DNA of 64,000 nt from Cydia pomonella (GCF_033807575.1 NC_084706.1:28317204-28381203), one strand, 5' to 3'. Counted from the stretch's first letter, positions 20,555-31,249 are shown. Numbers and translations: made by a program. The notes: generated from the letters alone by a model not told the origin.

Positions 20555-20882
20555 GCGGTGGTGGCCTACCGGTAAGAGCGTGCGACTTTCAATCCGGAGG
20601 TCGCGGGTTCAAACCTCGGCTCGTACCAATGAGTTTTTCGGAACTTATGTACGAAATATCATTTGATATTTTCCCAGTCGCTTTTCGGTGAAGGAATACA
20701 TCGTGAGGAAACCGGGCTAATCCCAATAAGGCCTAGTTTACCCTCTGGGTTGGAAGGTCAGATGGCAGTCGCTTTCGTAAAAACTAGTGGCTACGCCAAT
20801 TCTGGGGATTAGTTGTCAAGCTGACCCCAGGCTCCCATGAGCCGTGGCAAAAATGCCGGGACAACGCGAGAAAGAAGATTGT
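20555..20882 (+). mobile_element. SINE-B, full-length tRNA-derived copy
   Basis: The head reads as a tRNA-like unit: A-box region GTGGCCTACCGGTAAGAGCG, then B box GGTTCAAAC at 20606-20614, with GGCTCGTACCA as the acceptor-like end. The body has GCTTTTCGGTGAAGGAATAC and CCCAGGCTCCCATGAGCC, and it ends GAGAAAGAAG. Pol III promoters are therefore internal. Partial copies are at 17637 (plus) and 27022 (minus). Confidence 0.85.
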
Positions 20883-21364
20883 TAATCGAGATAGTTCACT
20901 GTTGGACATTAGCTTCTCTCTCGTCGAGTAACTTTCATTGCAGATAACATTAAACTCAAGATCACATGTGTAGAGGAAACGACTTCAATAAATACGATAC
21001 AATCATTATCATCTTCATCTCCTGGTCGATTCGACTACAGCGATTGCGTTCTACCGCTGAGAGCGTCGCTGGTGCGCTCTCAGGTGACTGATATAGCCAA
21101 TTTTTGCAGCAAATGTGCGACCACACTCGTTCCAAGTCAGCACCCCTCCGACATAATTATACAATATAATAATATAAACAAATGAAAAAGCAAATTGACA
21201 GCTGACATTGAGCGTTGTTAACTTCTGCCTCTTTTGGTGTTTTGTACGAACTTTCTTTGTTTATCGTAAAGTTCAATTAGAATATTGTATTATTTACAAA
21301 TCGCTAAACTGATTGACGGATACATTGGGTGGAAATATTTTCGTATACTTGTATAATATTTTAT
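20883..21364. other. No feature recognised
   Basis: Unassigned AT-rich DNA. Confidence 0.4.
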
Positions 21365-21571
21365 TTTGAACTATTTATATATTACGAAAAAGATAAGGTA
21401 TAGTTATGTATTACGTAATACTTGTTTGCTTCTAAACGCTTCTCACTGCCGCTATCTTAACATGTTTCTGTTTGGCCCCATGTTTGACTGGCAGAAAATG
21501 CCACAAGGCATTTAAGTCCACCATTTGTACCTGTTTTGATATGCAACCACGTTTAAAATATATAAATAAAT
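21365..21571 (+). mobile_element. Longer SINE-C family copy
   Basis: Segment 21365-21477 is the inverse of 18000-18140. It runs directly into the SINE-C core TTTGACTGGCAGAAAATGCC (21481) and tail TATATAAATAAAT. This is the best evidence for what lies 5' of the SINE-C core. Confidence 0.65.
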
Positions 21572-21711
21572 CAACAATATCTGGGCTATAACCGCGAAAA
21601 TCGAGTACGTAAATTGCGGGCATTTTTCTCTGTCACTCTAGTTACGTCTTAGTGAGAATAAAAGAGAAAGAGCCCCGCAATTTGCGAATTTCGGTTTTCG
21701 CGGTAGGCCCC

Positions 21712-21835
21712 CTTTATTTTTTTTATGATAGAGGAGGCAAACGAGCAGACGGATCTGATGGTAAGCGATTACCGCCATCCATGGACACCCACAACACCAG
21801 AGGTTGTAAGTGCGTTGCCGGCCTTTAAGATTATA
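21712..21835 (-). repeat. SINE-D type retroposon end
   Basis: GAGGAGGCAAACGAGCAGAC, GATGGTAAGCGATTACCGCC, CCATGGACACCC and GCGTTGCCGGCCTTTAAG. This is the classical lepidopteran form of the family. On the minus strand it is the 3' end of a LINE-type transcript. Confidence 0.7.
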
Positions 21836-21859
21836 ATTGTAAAATGTTACTTATTGCAT

Positions 21860-21893
21860 GACTTTCTAAACATTCTAGTACAATGTTTAGAAA
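21860..21893. repeat. Short perfect hairpin
   Basis: CTTTCTAAACATT and AATGTTTAGAAAG flank a CTAGTAC loop, giving a 13-bp perfect stem. It lies just beyond a SINE-D end. Possible tiny foldback or hairpin transcript; function unknown. Confidence 0.5.
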
Positions 21894-22114
21894 GCCAATA
21901 GTGCAAAGGGCAGCGGAGATTTTATGCAGTTAGGTTGGTAGATTTTTATCTCGCTCTCCGCTCCGCTACCTTACACTGCTTCAGTGGACAGGCAGCCTAA
22001 AAGTTTTTTTTTTCTTTTGCCTAATCCTGGAAAGTAGTTATAGCCAGTAACAGCTATACCCAGTCCTTGGACTCGAGTTCCATGTATTGCGAGCAGAGTA
22101 AAGGTATCGTTCCG

Positions 22115-22205
22115 ATTCCGACTAAATAGCGCAGCAGTATTGCAGCGCGACATTACTGCCGGCTGCGTTGCTGTCGCAAACGTCTAAATAGATGTCCGGA
22201 GCTTA
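22115..22205. mobile_element. MITE-Z fragment
   Basis: GCAGCAGTATTGCAGCGCGA, CATTACTGCCGGCTGCG and TCGCAAACGTC match the elements at 29833 and 36176, which are rich in GCAGTAATGC-type palindromes. Confidence 0.6.
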
Positions 22206-22608
22206 GACATTTGGTAGCAGGAATATTGCGTTGAAATCAAAGTCTAAAAGTAAAAACATATTTATTGTACAGTCAGCATCAAAAGTAGCGAATCAAACAA
22301 GGTGTCTAAAGTATCTACCATTCTGTAACAGCTTAGCAAAATTTGATGGTTTTATATGTAGAACGATTAAGCTTGTAAAAGATATAGTTTTGAATGTGAA
22401 TTTTAGAGATTTATCTATATTTGAAAAAGTTATCCGGAATATCAGATACTTTTGGCGCGTTGTTTCATCCGTTGCTTTTGATGCTGACTGTACACACAGA
22501 AAATGAAACTGTAATCAGAGAAACAAAATATCTTCAAAGTCCCCAAGCTCGGTTCTTCCTACAAGCATAGTTATGCTCTTAAACTGAACTCTTGAAACTT
22601 TGTACTTA

Positions 22609-22753
22609 CGGTCAACCAATTTGATTCCTAGGCCACTATAGAACCATGCCATAATGACTTCTACGACAGTGCTTATTGAGTGATGCATGTCGTGTATAGA
22701 GTAGTTAAAGCGACAAGGTTCTATAGTGGCCTAGGATTCTAACTGGTTGACCG
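22609..22753. mobile_element. MITE-Q, copy 1
   Basis: 145 bp. Left end CGGTCAACCAATTTGATTCC and right end GGATTCTAACTGGTTGACCG form inverted repeats, continuing through TAGGCCACTATAGAACC and its complement (about 38 bp per arm). A second copy of exactly the same length is at 63394-63538. Confidence 0.85.
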
Positions 22754-23404
22754 TACAATAGGATAAGCTATATCTAGTCCTGTAATTAGATAGCTTCAAA
22801 TACTATAGTTAAAAAAAATACAGCGAATTTAAGATTTTCATATAAACTTATTTTTGCTCTATTTGATTAGTTTTATAAACTGGAGCTATATAAACTAATT
22901 AAAAGACTAGATATACCTCATGTGAATATATGTGCAATGTTTCATTATAATCCAACACGTCGTTTTAAAATGAGAACGAAACACGGTTTGTATGGTGAAA
23001 GTTGGCGGAGCTTGCGTTGATCATCATCATCATCTGATGCAGGCGATGTCGCGGGCAAAAGCTAGTTTTATAAAAGTTTCTAAGTTCCGTCAACTCGGCA
23101 AGCAATGTGAATGGAAGAGAGGATGTAAGGGTAAGATTAGGCCGGTTTTTGTACGCACATGTTTAAAGAAAGCTTAAATCTTTGTCACGGAGGCTTAATT
23201 ACCGTAAAATATGTATTATTGCGTGTGTTTTCCGAATAATTATGATAATCTGTTTAGAATAGGGTAAACAAAGGGGTTTAAGTACGGGGTTTTTATTACT
23301 CCGTAAGGATTTTTTAAACGATATGCTAAAAATGTGTGGTTTATTTAAAAATACATGTGTTTTTTTTTACTAGTTTGACGTGTTATTGCCATAATAAAAA
23401 TAAA
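22754..23404. other. No feature recognised
   Basis: AT-rich DNA. A small ATCATCATCATCATCTGATG run near 23021 is the only repeat. Confidence 0.4.
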
Positions 23405-24235
23405 AATTTGCTGTTTAATTGGGAACCTTTTCCTATTTTTTGAAGTCGGTTAAAAATACTATTTCCACATAATAGTGGTACTGAGGCTCAAGACACTAAA
23501 AATTAGAAGTCTATAACTTAAAATGCTAATATAACAGGTATATATCTTAATCAAAAGTCTTTACGAGCTGGTGTAAAAATAAAAATAAAATAATCATCTA
23601 CTAATATAAAACTCAATCTGAATTTAAAAAAAAGGAAGACCGCAGAGTCCCCATTTGATTTGATTTGATTTGAAGCTTCATTTTGATTGAGAATCTCTTC
23701 CTATTTTTGAAGTCGGTTAAAAATACTATATCTCCATATACATACTAGGTGACAGATGAGGCTCGTGACATTTAAATAAATAAATTAATAATAAATAAAT
23801 ATTATAGGACATTATTACACAAATTGACTAAGTCCCACAGTAAGCTCAATAAGGCTTGTGTTGAGGGTACTTAGACAACGATATATATAACATATAAATA
23901 TTTATAAATACTTAAATACATAGAAAACACCCATGACTCAGGAACAAATATCCATGCTCATCACACGAATAAATGCCCTTACCAGGATTTGAACCCGGGA
24001 ACATCGGCTTCATAGGCAGGGTCACTACCCACTAGGCCAGACCGGTCGTCAAAATTTAAAATTAGAAATCTTATAACTAAGAAAGTTAATATAATATATT
24101 TTGAACAAAAGGCTTTACGAGCTGGTGTGAAAAATAATTAAAAATAATAATCATCTACTGATATAAAACTCAATCTGAATAAAACAATACCTATTCATTC
24201 GCCAAACACCGCAGAGTCCCCATTTGTTACCAAGT
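23405..24235 (+). repeat. Local tandem duplication, second unit split by SINE-A
   Basis: Unit 1 (23405-23655) and unit 2 (23692-24235) share CCTATTTTTTGAAGTCGGTT, AAAAATACTAT, TTTACGAGCTGGTGT, ATATAAAACTCAATCTGAAT and CGCAGAGTCCCCATTTG in the same order. Unit 2 carries a SINE-A (23775-24050) that unit 1 lacks. An ATTTG microsatellite (23655-23676) joins the units. Confidence 0.75.
23775..24050 (-). mobile_element. SINE-A, copy 2
   Basis: A full-length copy with B box GGTTCAAATCC on the minus strand and an AAATAAATAAAT-rich tail. ATTTAAA occurs on both sides and may be the target duplication. Confidence 0.85.
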
Positions 24236-24441
24236 TGATAGAAACTCAACAAAAACAATACATAACAAAACAATACATAGCTTCGTAAGGAGGCGTTTAA
24301 TTGGGTTTTTGATTAATAAAGGTTGCCTGCCTCTGGCTGTTGTTGCTAACGCTTACTAAATATACGCGAGTTGAGGGCGATACCCCTTTCCTTTTTAAAA
24401 ACATCCTTTCCTCGTCCTTTTCTTTTATTTTTTTCCATATA
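24236..24441. other. No feature recognised
   Basis: Unassigned sequence between the duplication and MITE-V. Confidence 0.3.
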
Positions 24442-24987
24442 GGGGGCGTCCACAAATTACGTAACGCAAAATTCCTAATTTTTTTGACCCCCCCCCTCCC
24501 CTCATGTAACAGGACCGTCACGCTTATCTGGGACCCCCCCCCCCCTTAAATTCCGTTACGTAACAAGTGCTTTGTAAAAATCTTTATGTTAATATTCAGA
24601 AAAGAAAGACAGGTGGTAGTATAGATACTTTTTAATCAAAAACCTGTCTGTTTTAATAAATCATTAAACTGTAGTTTCAAGGAATCAAGAAATTTAATCA
24701 TCTATGAACGGGTTTTGTTTTATTTCTTAATAAATTCTATTAAAGGTAAATCTGAATCGCTCTCACAATCAGTATCGGCTTCGGCGGCGATCCCATCTTC
24801 TGTGGCTAATATTTTATAATAATACATAAAAACAACAAAAAAAATTTTTTCAATGTATTATTATAAAATCGTGCGTGACGCAAACCTTGACCCCCCCCCC
24901 CCCTCCCCAACGTAACAGGACCGTAACGCTTAGCCTGACCCCCCCCCCCTCCCTCCAATTTGCGTTACGTAATTTGTGGACGCCCCC
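24442..24987. mobile_element. MITE-V, 546-bp TIR element with C-rich arms
   Basis: Ends GGGGGCGTCCACAAATTACG (24442) and CGTAATTTGTGGACGCCCCC (to 24987) are perfect inverted repeats, extending through TAACGCAAA. Inside each end lies a subterminal block with long C runs plus GTAACAGGACCGT and ACGCTTA, in the same orientation at 24507 and 24914. The middle is AT-rich and non-coding. Confidence 0.85.
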
Positions 24988-24999
24988 ATAGTGATAGGT

Positions 25000-25218
25000 A
25001 CGGAACCATATAGTGATAGGTCACTAAGACTCCGTTGTTCGTCCGTCTGTCTGTCCATCTGTCCGTCTGTCACCAGACTGTATCTCATAAACGTGATAGT
25101 TAGACAGTTGTAATTTTCACAGATGACGTTATTTATGTTGCCGCTATAGCAACAAAATACTAAAAAATACGGAAACCTCGGTGGGCGAGTCCGATTCGCA
25201 CTTGTCCGGTTTTTTTTA
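25000..25218 (-). repeat. Repeat R1, short form
   Basis: GTACGGAACCATA, GTCCGTCTGTCACCAGACTG, TATCTCATAAACGTGATAG, GTTGCCGCTATAGCAACAAA and GGGCGAGTCCGATTCGCACT. Orientation is opposite to 59432-59717. Confidence 0.75.
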
Positions 25219-25535
25219 CAGATTTCAAAATTCCAAAAGGAGGTTTTTAATTCAGCCGTACCTATGTTTTATTTTTTATCATAAATGTGGCTCACAGAGG
25301 TCACATTTAACTGGTCTAGTTAAGAACTCCGTTCTTCCAAGCTCTCCACCAATCAGAACACTGGAGGGGAAATTTAAAAAGTTTCAGCCCAATCGAGTGG
25401 CCTAATTGTGTTTACGAGCCAACTTTTTCTATCTAAAGTTCGCTACGGTTATAAAAGTATTTAATTTCCGCCAAAAGTGACACCGCACCCAATTTCGGAT
25501 TCATTTTTTAATTTTAAAGAAGCCGGGGGCAATCG

Positions 25536-26060
25536 GGTTATTTATGAACTGTCCGGGTGTTATTGCACACGCTTGGGGAAGCTCTCCAACTATGAATATT
25601 TTTTTCATCACACTTGCTCTAAAAAGATCTCGTTTCAAGCAGGTATACTGGAGGACAAAGGCATGTATTATTCCCGCGGTAGTTATGGAATGTGGAAAAA
25701 AAAGCTTTTTTTTATCGTGTCACTAATTCATACGAACAAAGTAGGTATTGAGTGAGTATATGAGTTTTACTTTTAAAATACTGACGTTTATAAGTTTTTT
25801 TTGTTTATGTAAAAAAATTATTTATTTGACTTATTAATAGCCGTTTAAAATATTTTTACAGAATTTTCAATCATGGCTGAATGCCGGATAGGTCTGTGCC
25901 TTCGATATCCAACCTGACAAAGAAAGACAATATGGTGGACTAATGTTTGAAATGTCACCGTATTTAAGTATTATTTTGCTTAGTTTTTTCTGCGCAAGTG
26001 AGATGAAAAACTTTGTGTAACTCCGGTAATAAGAATATTGTAAACTAGAGACCTCGTTTG
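25536..26060 (+). repeat. Repeat AA, copy 1
   Basis: TTTTTCATCACACTTGCTC, GGACAAAGGC, AATAGCCGTTTAAAATATTT, TGGCTGAATGCCGGATAGGT, GAAATGTCACCGTATTTAAG and GTGTAACTCCGG recur at 40960-41760 (plus) and, inverted, at 45035-45125 and 48415-48805. No coding capacity is visible. It is a long non-autonomous family of unknown class. Confidence 0.65.
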
Positions 26061-26339
26061 CAAAATTCCACTTAAGGTAGAAGTACTAGTGCTCGACGCT
26101 GCACTAATCACCTACATGGACACTTTATTTCATGGAAATATAGGTTAAATTTGAACAACGAAGATTTTTATGTATTCGAACTTAATCCTTGTCACTTTGA
26201 CATAAAGTACCCATGTCGAGTACCATATCGTTGCACAATGTACTATTCTTCTTCTTTCTCGTTTCCTCATTGCTGAGGATTGCTGCAATTTGTGCATGTA
26301 ATGCGACTACCTACACACATACATGTAACCAAAAGTGAA

Positions 26340-26700
26340 GAAAAAATGTCTTAAGGAGCTCCCCGCGATTTTCATCGATTTTTGACTATAGTCTGTATCT
26401 TTAGGTATTTAAATAAAAGTAAACAAACAATTTCTACATTTTCGGGTAGGTAGTTATAACATTTCAAGTCGATAACCACCCAAATACAAAACCGCTTGGA
26501 TCTGTCACTGAACGACCTGACTTTAACCTACATTATTTTTGATCATGTAACGTTTTCATCTACCCTCAACTGGCGTAAAGAGCCATTTGAGGGTAGATTT
26601 TGTTTACTTTTATTTAAATACCTAAAGATACAGAGTATAGTTTTGAGTCGTTACTCCTTCATTTGCACTACAGATAGAATTATAAGACAAACAGCTTTCG
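26340..26700. repeat. Dispersed repeat interrupted by MITE-W
   Basis: Flanks GGAGCTCCCCGCGATTTTCA (26354) and GAGTCGTTACTCCTTCATTT (26645) are contiguous in the copy at 5688-5795, so this copy was split by the MITE. Confidence 0.65.
26392..26634. mobile_element. MITE-W with perfect 36-bp terminal inverted repeats
   Basis: Arms 26392-26427 and 26599-26634 are exact inverted repeats (outer end TCTGTATCTTTAGGTATTTA). TATAG flanks both sides (26387-26391 and 26636-26640), consistent with a target duplication. An inner hairpin (CTACCCTCAA and TTGAGGGTAG) lies in the loop. No protein is encoded. Confidence 0.85.
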
Positions 26701-27021
26701 GTTCTTCAATCTTTTATCTCCATTCTTGCCTGCCGGATTTTGAAATAAATGAACACACATATATATATTTAATATTGTCTATTTAACCACTTATTTGTTA
26801 CTAGATTGCGGTGAAGGATTTTATATGATCGAAACCTACACATTTGGGTTTGTCTTTGACGTCTCTTAAAACTGATCAGAGATTTTAATTTTAAACTAAT
26901 TAACACAAAAGTTATTAGCGTTAGGGACCCCCTTAAGTAAAATTAACGGTCAATAAAAATAAGAATGAAGTTGTTTATGATGATGACGTTATTTTGGTAT
27001 CTTTTTGTATTCTGGTCCTCA

Positions 27022-27248
27022 TCTTCCTCGCGTTATCCTGGCACTTTGCCACGGTTCATGGAGCCTGGGGTCCGCTTGGCAACTAATCCCAAGAATTAGC
27101 GTAAGGGTAACTCAGAGGGTAAACTAGGCCTTAGGAATTAGTCCGTTTTCCTCACGATGTTTTCCTTCACCGAAAAGCGACTGGTAAATATCAAATGATA
27201 TTTCGTCGAGCCGGGATTTGAACCCGTTACCTCCGGATTGCAAGTCGT
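27022..27248 (-). mobile_element. SINE-B, minus-strand copy
   Basis: ACCCAGGCTCC-type block (GAGCCTGGGGTCCGCTTGGC), TTTTCCTCACGATGTTTTCC, CGAAAAGCGACTGG and B box GGTTCAAATCCC on the minus strand (GGGATTTGAACCCG in plus). The 5' head is incomplete beyond the B box. Confidence 0.8.
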
Positions 27249-27275
27249 ATGTATAATGTTAACATCGAAATGTGT

Positions 27276-27548
27276 TGCTCTCCTGTCTTCGAGCAACACC
27301 GGCTTCCGACACGTCGGAAGAGAGGAGCCTAAGCGATATCTTACCGAACAAATCTTTCTGCCATTTTTTGCGGAGAGAAACGTGCACACAGTCGCACTTC
27401 TCACTCACTACATACAAAGTCCAATCTGTAATGACGACACTAATACATAAAAAATGACACACGTCAAAGACAAATCTTGCACACCTCGATCTCTTTTTGT
27501 GTATGGACGAGTCACAACATGCACCGCCATAGGTACAGTTGTAGGGGA
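27276..27548 (+). repeat. Repeat BB, copy 1
   Basis: TTCGAGCAACACCGGCTTCC, GAGCCTAAGCGATATCTTAC, CTCGATCTCTTTTTGTGTA and ATGCACCGCCATAGGTACAG are the reverse complement of 35662-35862. Non-coding; class unknown. Confidence 0.6.
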
Positions 27549-27766
27549 AATATTATGAATGCCATCTCCCTTCCCGGTGTTGCTGGAAGTCTCCTGTATA
27601 TACTGAGGCGTGTATTATGGTAGCAATGATAACAACAGTGTGTGCACAAGTTTTTTTCTGGTTTAATAAAAGTTTTCCAAGGGCAGGGCCTATGTGGCGT
27701 TGGCTTTTCAATCTTCAGAATCCACAGCAACCTCGGTTCTCCATACAAACGTAATAAATATTAAGT

Positions 27767-28158
27767 AATAATAAATAAATAAATATTATAGGACATTATT
27801 GCACAAATTGACTAAGTCCCACAGTAAGATCAATAAGGCTAGTGTTGAGGGTACTTAACTTAGACAACGATATAAATAATAAAATAATAATATATAATAA
27901 ATATTATAGGACGTTATTACACAAATTGACTAAGTCCCACAGTAAGCTCAATAAGGCTTGTGTTGAGGGTACTTAGACAACGATATAAATAATATATAAT
28001 ATTTATAAGTACTTAAATACATAGAAAACACCCATGACTCAGGAACAAATATCCATGCTCATCACACGAATAAATGCCCTTATCGGGATTTGAATCCGGG
28101 ACCATCAGCTTCGTAGGCAGGGTTACTACCCAGTACCCACTAGGCCAAACCGGTTGTC
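27767..28158 (-). mobile_element. SINE-A, copy 3, with a partial second tail copy
   Basis: A full copy (27889-28158) is preceded by an extra tail-side segment (27767-27888) with the same GACTAAGTCCCACAGTAAG and GGGTACTTA blocks. This is either one SINE inserted into another's tail or a replication duplication. Confidence 0.8.
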
Positions 28159-28289
28159 AAAATACCCTCTAGTAATACCTTCTCATTTTAAAAAGACTAG
28201 CTAGATTGCTCTAAACTTTGTTCTAATAATAGGAAAAGGTATCTTTTTGTATGCATTCAGGTACAATATTGCGACGCGGAGTACAACAA

Positions 28290-28388
28290 ACGTTATGCCT
28301 AAAACCATCCGACGCCACTGCGCTCTCCATACGTTGGCCCATCTTTGAGGGCCAGTATGATGGCCCATCGTGTATAGGAGCCATTAAA
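28290..28388 (+). mobile_element. MITE-Y fragment (right half)
   Basis: CACTGCGCTCTCCATACG, GGGCCAGTATGATGGCCCAT and ATAGGAGCCATTAA match the right end of MITE-Y at 52270. The left arm is absent. Confidence 0.65.
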
Positions 28389-28850
28389 CATTTTACTTCC
28401 ATCCCAAATCAGATATTAGATGAATTGGATCAGACGTGGATCAGACAATGTGAAAATGTTCTAAAGCAGATGCGCTCGGAGCGTTTTAAATCGTAACTTG
28501 GCCCAAAGTTTCTCTTAGTTTACAAATTCCGTTTCGCAAAGTTCCCCTCTAGAAAAAGCTACTATAAAACTAGTTCAGCAATTAGATGGCATAGTTTGCT
28601 GGCAGTTTAATTAATGTGGAGTGTTGGGAAGTTCCTGCAGGGAGATAGACGGAGTAAACAGGGTGGTTTTGTTCTTGGGTGGATCAACTATTTCTTGTCA
28701 GGCCAGCCAAGGCTTCAACTGTCACCATACCAAATTTCATCCAAATCGGTTCAGCGGTTTAAGCGTGAAGAGGAAACAGAGCCAGACAGAGTCAGTTTCG
28801 AATTTATAATATTATAATACATGGAAATCGTACTAAAAAAGAGGTGTTGC
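28389..28850. other. No gene seen
   Basis: Near 28700-28800 the sequence reads GCCAAGGCTTCAACTGTCAC and CCAAATCGGTTCAGCGGTTT, a style I associate with retroelement 3' regions. I could not assign a family. Confidence 0.3.
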
Positions 28851-29531
28851 CTTACATCAAATGAGGTAGTTCTGCTTTTTATATATGTTATTAGTGATGA
28901 AATAGTACTGACAACTCCAAGTTTTCCACCTCGAAAGCACTTCGGATCATTGTGTGTATAATATACAGTACAGTGAGGGAACTTGTTATAACTCGCATCT
29001 CTTGTCCATCTTTGAATCCACAGCACTTCTTTGCACCCAGCATATGTGGCAGCATTTCTTCGTCAACTGATCAGGCAGGTCGAAAATCGTCATCTGTATG
29101 GTGGATCATTAATGAATGGTTTTTTCAATGTCGGCACACATCTCCGGTCTAGTATATTCTCGCAGGATTAAACCATTTCTGTAGTTGCAAAACAGCTGAG
29201 CATTCGAGTCCTGCTTCCCTGCAACCACAACTGCTGGTACAAACCTTTTTTGCAGTTACAGTTAGTTCAAAATTTTGCAAACCTTTGAGAAGCCGTAGAA
29301 ACTATTTGGCTCACTAAGACTATTAAGACTATATTGTCAATTAATTGGAAATATCATCTTCTTGAATGTGTGCATAGTGACTTTTGCCGTAACTCAGGTT
29401 CTCGGTGGTTTTTTTTACAAAAACTGCAATGATCCCAAGGGCTTTCAAGGTCGAAAACTTAGATTTGTTATTACCATTTCATCACTACCAACATATTAAA
29501 AAAAAACAGAACTACCTCATTTGATGTTAAG
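28851..29531. mobile_element. 681-bp element with long inverted-repeat arms
   Basis: Outer arms CTTACATCAAATGAGGTAGT (28851) and ACTACCTCATTTGATGTTAA (to 29531) are inverted repeats. The pairing continues inward with mismatches through ATTAGTGATGAAAT/ATTTCATCACTA and CGAAAGCACTTCGGATCATT/AATGATCCCAAGGGCTTTCA, about 100 bp per side. The middle holds no recognisable transposase. Confidence 0.7.
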
Positions 29532-29832
29532 TAAAATGTACCAATTCCATGGATTATTATGATGAAGGGTATAAGTAGCCATTTTCGGTTTAAGCTAATT
29601 TGGTTATCAATGCTACCAGTCTGACATCTTCAGTGTAAAAGTAAGCCCTAAATGGCTCATCAATTTAGAGTCCTTGATTATACTATAGGTAGGTTGTTTT
29701 CCATCAAGCCGACTATAAAAGAATCGGCCGATTCTTGAAGAATGTTTAATTCAGCTGTCCTAATACAAGCAATATGTTGTCCGCCGATAACAGAGTTGAT
29801 GCAGCAGAAGGAAGAAACTACGCCATAAAAGT
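29532..29832. other. No feature recognised
   Basis: Unassigned. GACTATAAAAGAATCGGCCG and ATTCTTGAAGAATG form weak local palindromes. Confidence 0.35.
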
Positions 29833-30245
29833 GACGTTAGGATTCAGACTGCACCAGCATTACTGCAGCAGTATTGCAGGGCATTACTGCCGACTGGATT
29901 ACTGCCCGCAAAAGTCCGGAACTTTCGACTGTAGCGGTATTGCCTAGTGGGTAGTGACCCTGCCTACGACGCCGATGGTCCCGGGTTCAAATCCTGGTAA
30001 GGAGCATTTATTCGTGTGACGAGCATGGATATTTGTTGCCCGAGTCATGGGTGTTTTCTATGTATTTAAGTATTTATAAATATTTATATATTATATATAT
30101 CGTTGTCTAAGTACCCTCAACACAAGCCTTATTGAGCTTACTGTGGGCTATAGTCAATTTGTGTAATAATGTCCTATAATATTTAATATTTATTTAATAT
30201 TTAATATTTAATTGCATTGCGACATTACTGCTAGGAAACTTCAAA
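29833..30245. mobile_element. MITE-Z split by SINE-A
   Basis: Left part CTGCACCAGCATTACTGCAG and GCATTACTGCCGACTGG (29850-29926), right part TTGCATTGCGACATTACTGC (30212-30232). The SINE-A at 29927-30210 separates them. The same MITE family is also split by a SINE-A at 36176-36645. Confidence 0.65.
29927..30210 (+). mobile_element. SINE-A, copy 4 (plus orientation)
   Basis: A-box region GCCTAGTGGGTAGTGACCC, B box GGTTCAAATCC at 29984-29994, body TCATGGGTGTTTTCTATG, GCCTTATTGAGCTTACTGTG and an AATATTTATTTAATATTT tail. This is the clearest copy for reading the family in its transcribed direction. Confidence 0.88.
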
Positions 30246-30339
30246 ATGTAAATTACTCATAATTTAATAATTATTATTATTATTGTAAATACAAAGTATC
30301 AGAGTAATTTAGCTAATCGTTTTAAAAATGAGAGTGTAA

Positions 30340-31060
30340 CTACGTTTTTCTACTCGTCGACTGTAATAGTTGAATTAAGACTTCGTATACCAAACTGTAA
30401 TTGGGTACTTTTCATGTATGGGCTCCCAACTCAACTATAATATTCATTTCGATACGGTTTAGTCAACTATAATGAATTGACCAATCACAGCTCGCCGCGG
30501 TCGAGAGGACGAAATAAAACGATAGCTCAAATTAATTATTTAATTTAGGGTTGTATAGTAGAAACAAGTGCTTCATAAGTCATAAACGCACATGTGGACA
30601 CCCTTCAGTATACCAACATCCATAGACTACGAAACCGCTTACCATTGCTTTTTAGTCTCCATAGGCTACGGTGGCCAAAATCGGAGAAAACTGTCTAAAT
30701 AATTGAAATTAGCAAGGGAGCAAATACCAGGGGCCTCATGAGTACGAGGAGGTGTAGTTGACCACCCCGCCGGGTCCCGGCGGCCGGGGCGCGTACGAGT
30801 ATGAAGGTATCGCGGCTGCTCGCGTATCTTAAATAGCTGTATACTTTTGGCTTGTTTACATGTATGATTTTATTAGTTTAAAGATTTTATTAATTTTCAT
30901 TGACTCGTATAAAATTATTGTATACAATAGTGATATAATCAAGGCTTTTCAATCTCGTACCTCACTTTGGCAACTCAGCAAGCTTCGGTGTCAAAACACC
31001 GGTACTCGACTGAAAAGCTCCTCTATTATAACACGATTGTATAAAATACTATTGTGTGGA
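30340..31060 (+). repeat. Dispersed repeat shared with 11555-11984
   Basis: Same block order as at 11.5 kb, here with about 300 bp more, including a GC-rich stretch (CGGGTCCCGGCGGCCGGGGC, 30771). The right part has GACTGAAAAGC facing GCTTTTCAATCTCG, giving an inverted repeat around 30950-31020. Confidence 0.6.
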
Positions 31061-31249
31061 GAAACTGGAGATCCGAGCTTGCTGCGCACTCTTAATAATC
31101 ATGTGGAAGGTATTTAGAGCCTATTAATCTATTTATCCTTAGAATATGCGGTCGTATATACACGTTTTATTTAAAGCCTGATCAGTAATATATTCATTGG
31201 AACTAAATTTTTCCATACTAAACTGAACTGTCACCCTATACATGAGCAC

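Noticed and set aside
20555..20630. Functional tRNA gene
   Set aside because: A and B boxes are present, but the cloverleaf cannot be completed cleanly and the sequence continues as a SINE body with other copies at 17.6 and 27.0 kb.
29927..30000. Functional tRNA gene at the head of SINE-A
   Set aside because: Same reasoning: nine copies share the head attached to a SINE body and an AT-rich tail.
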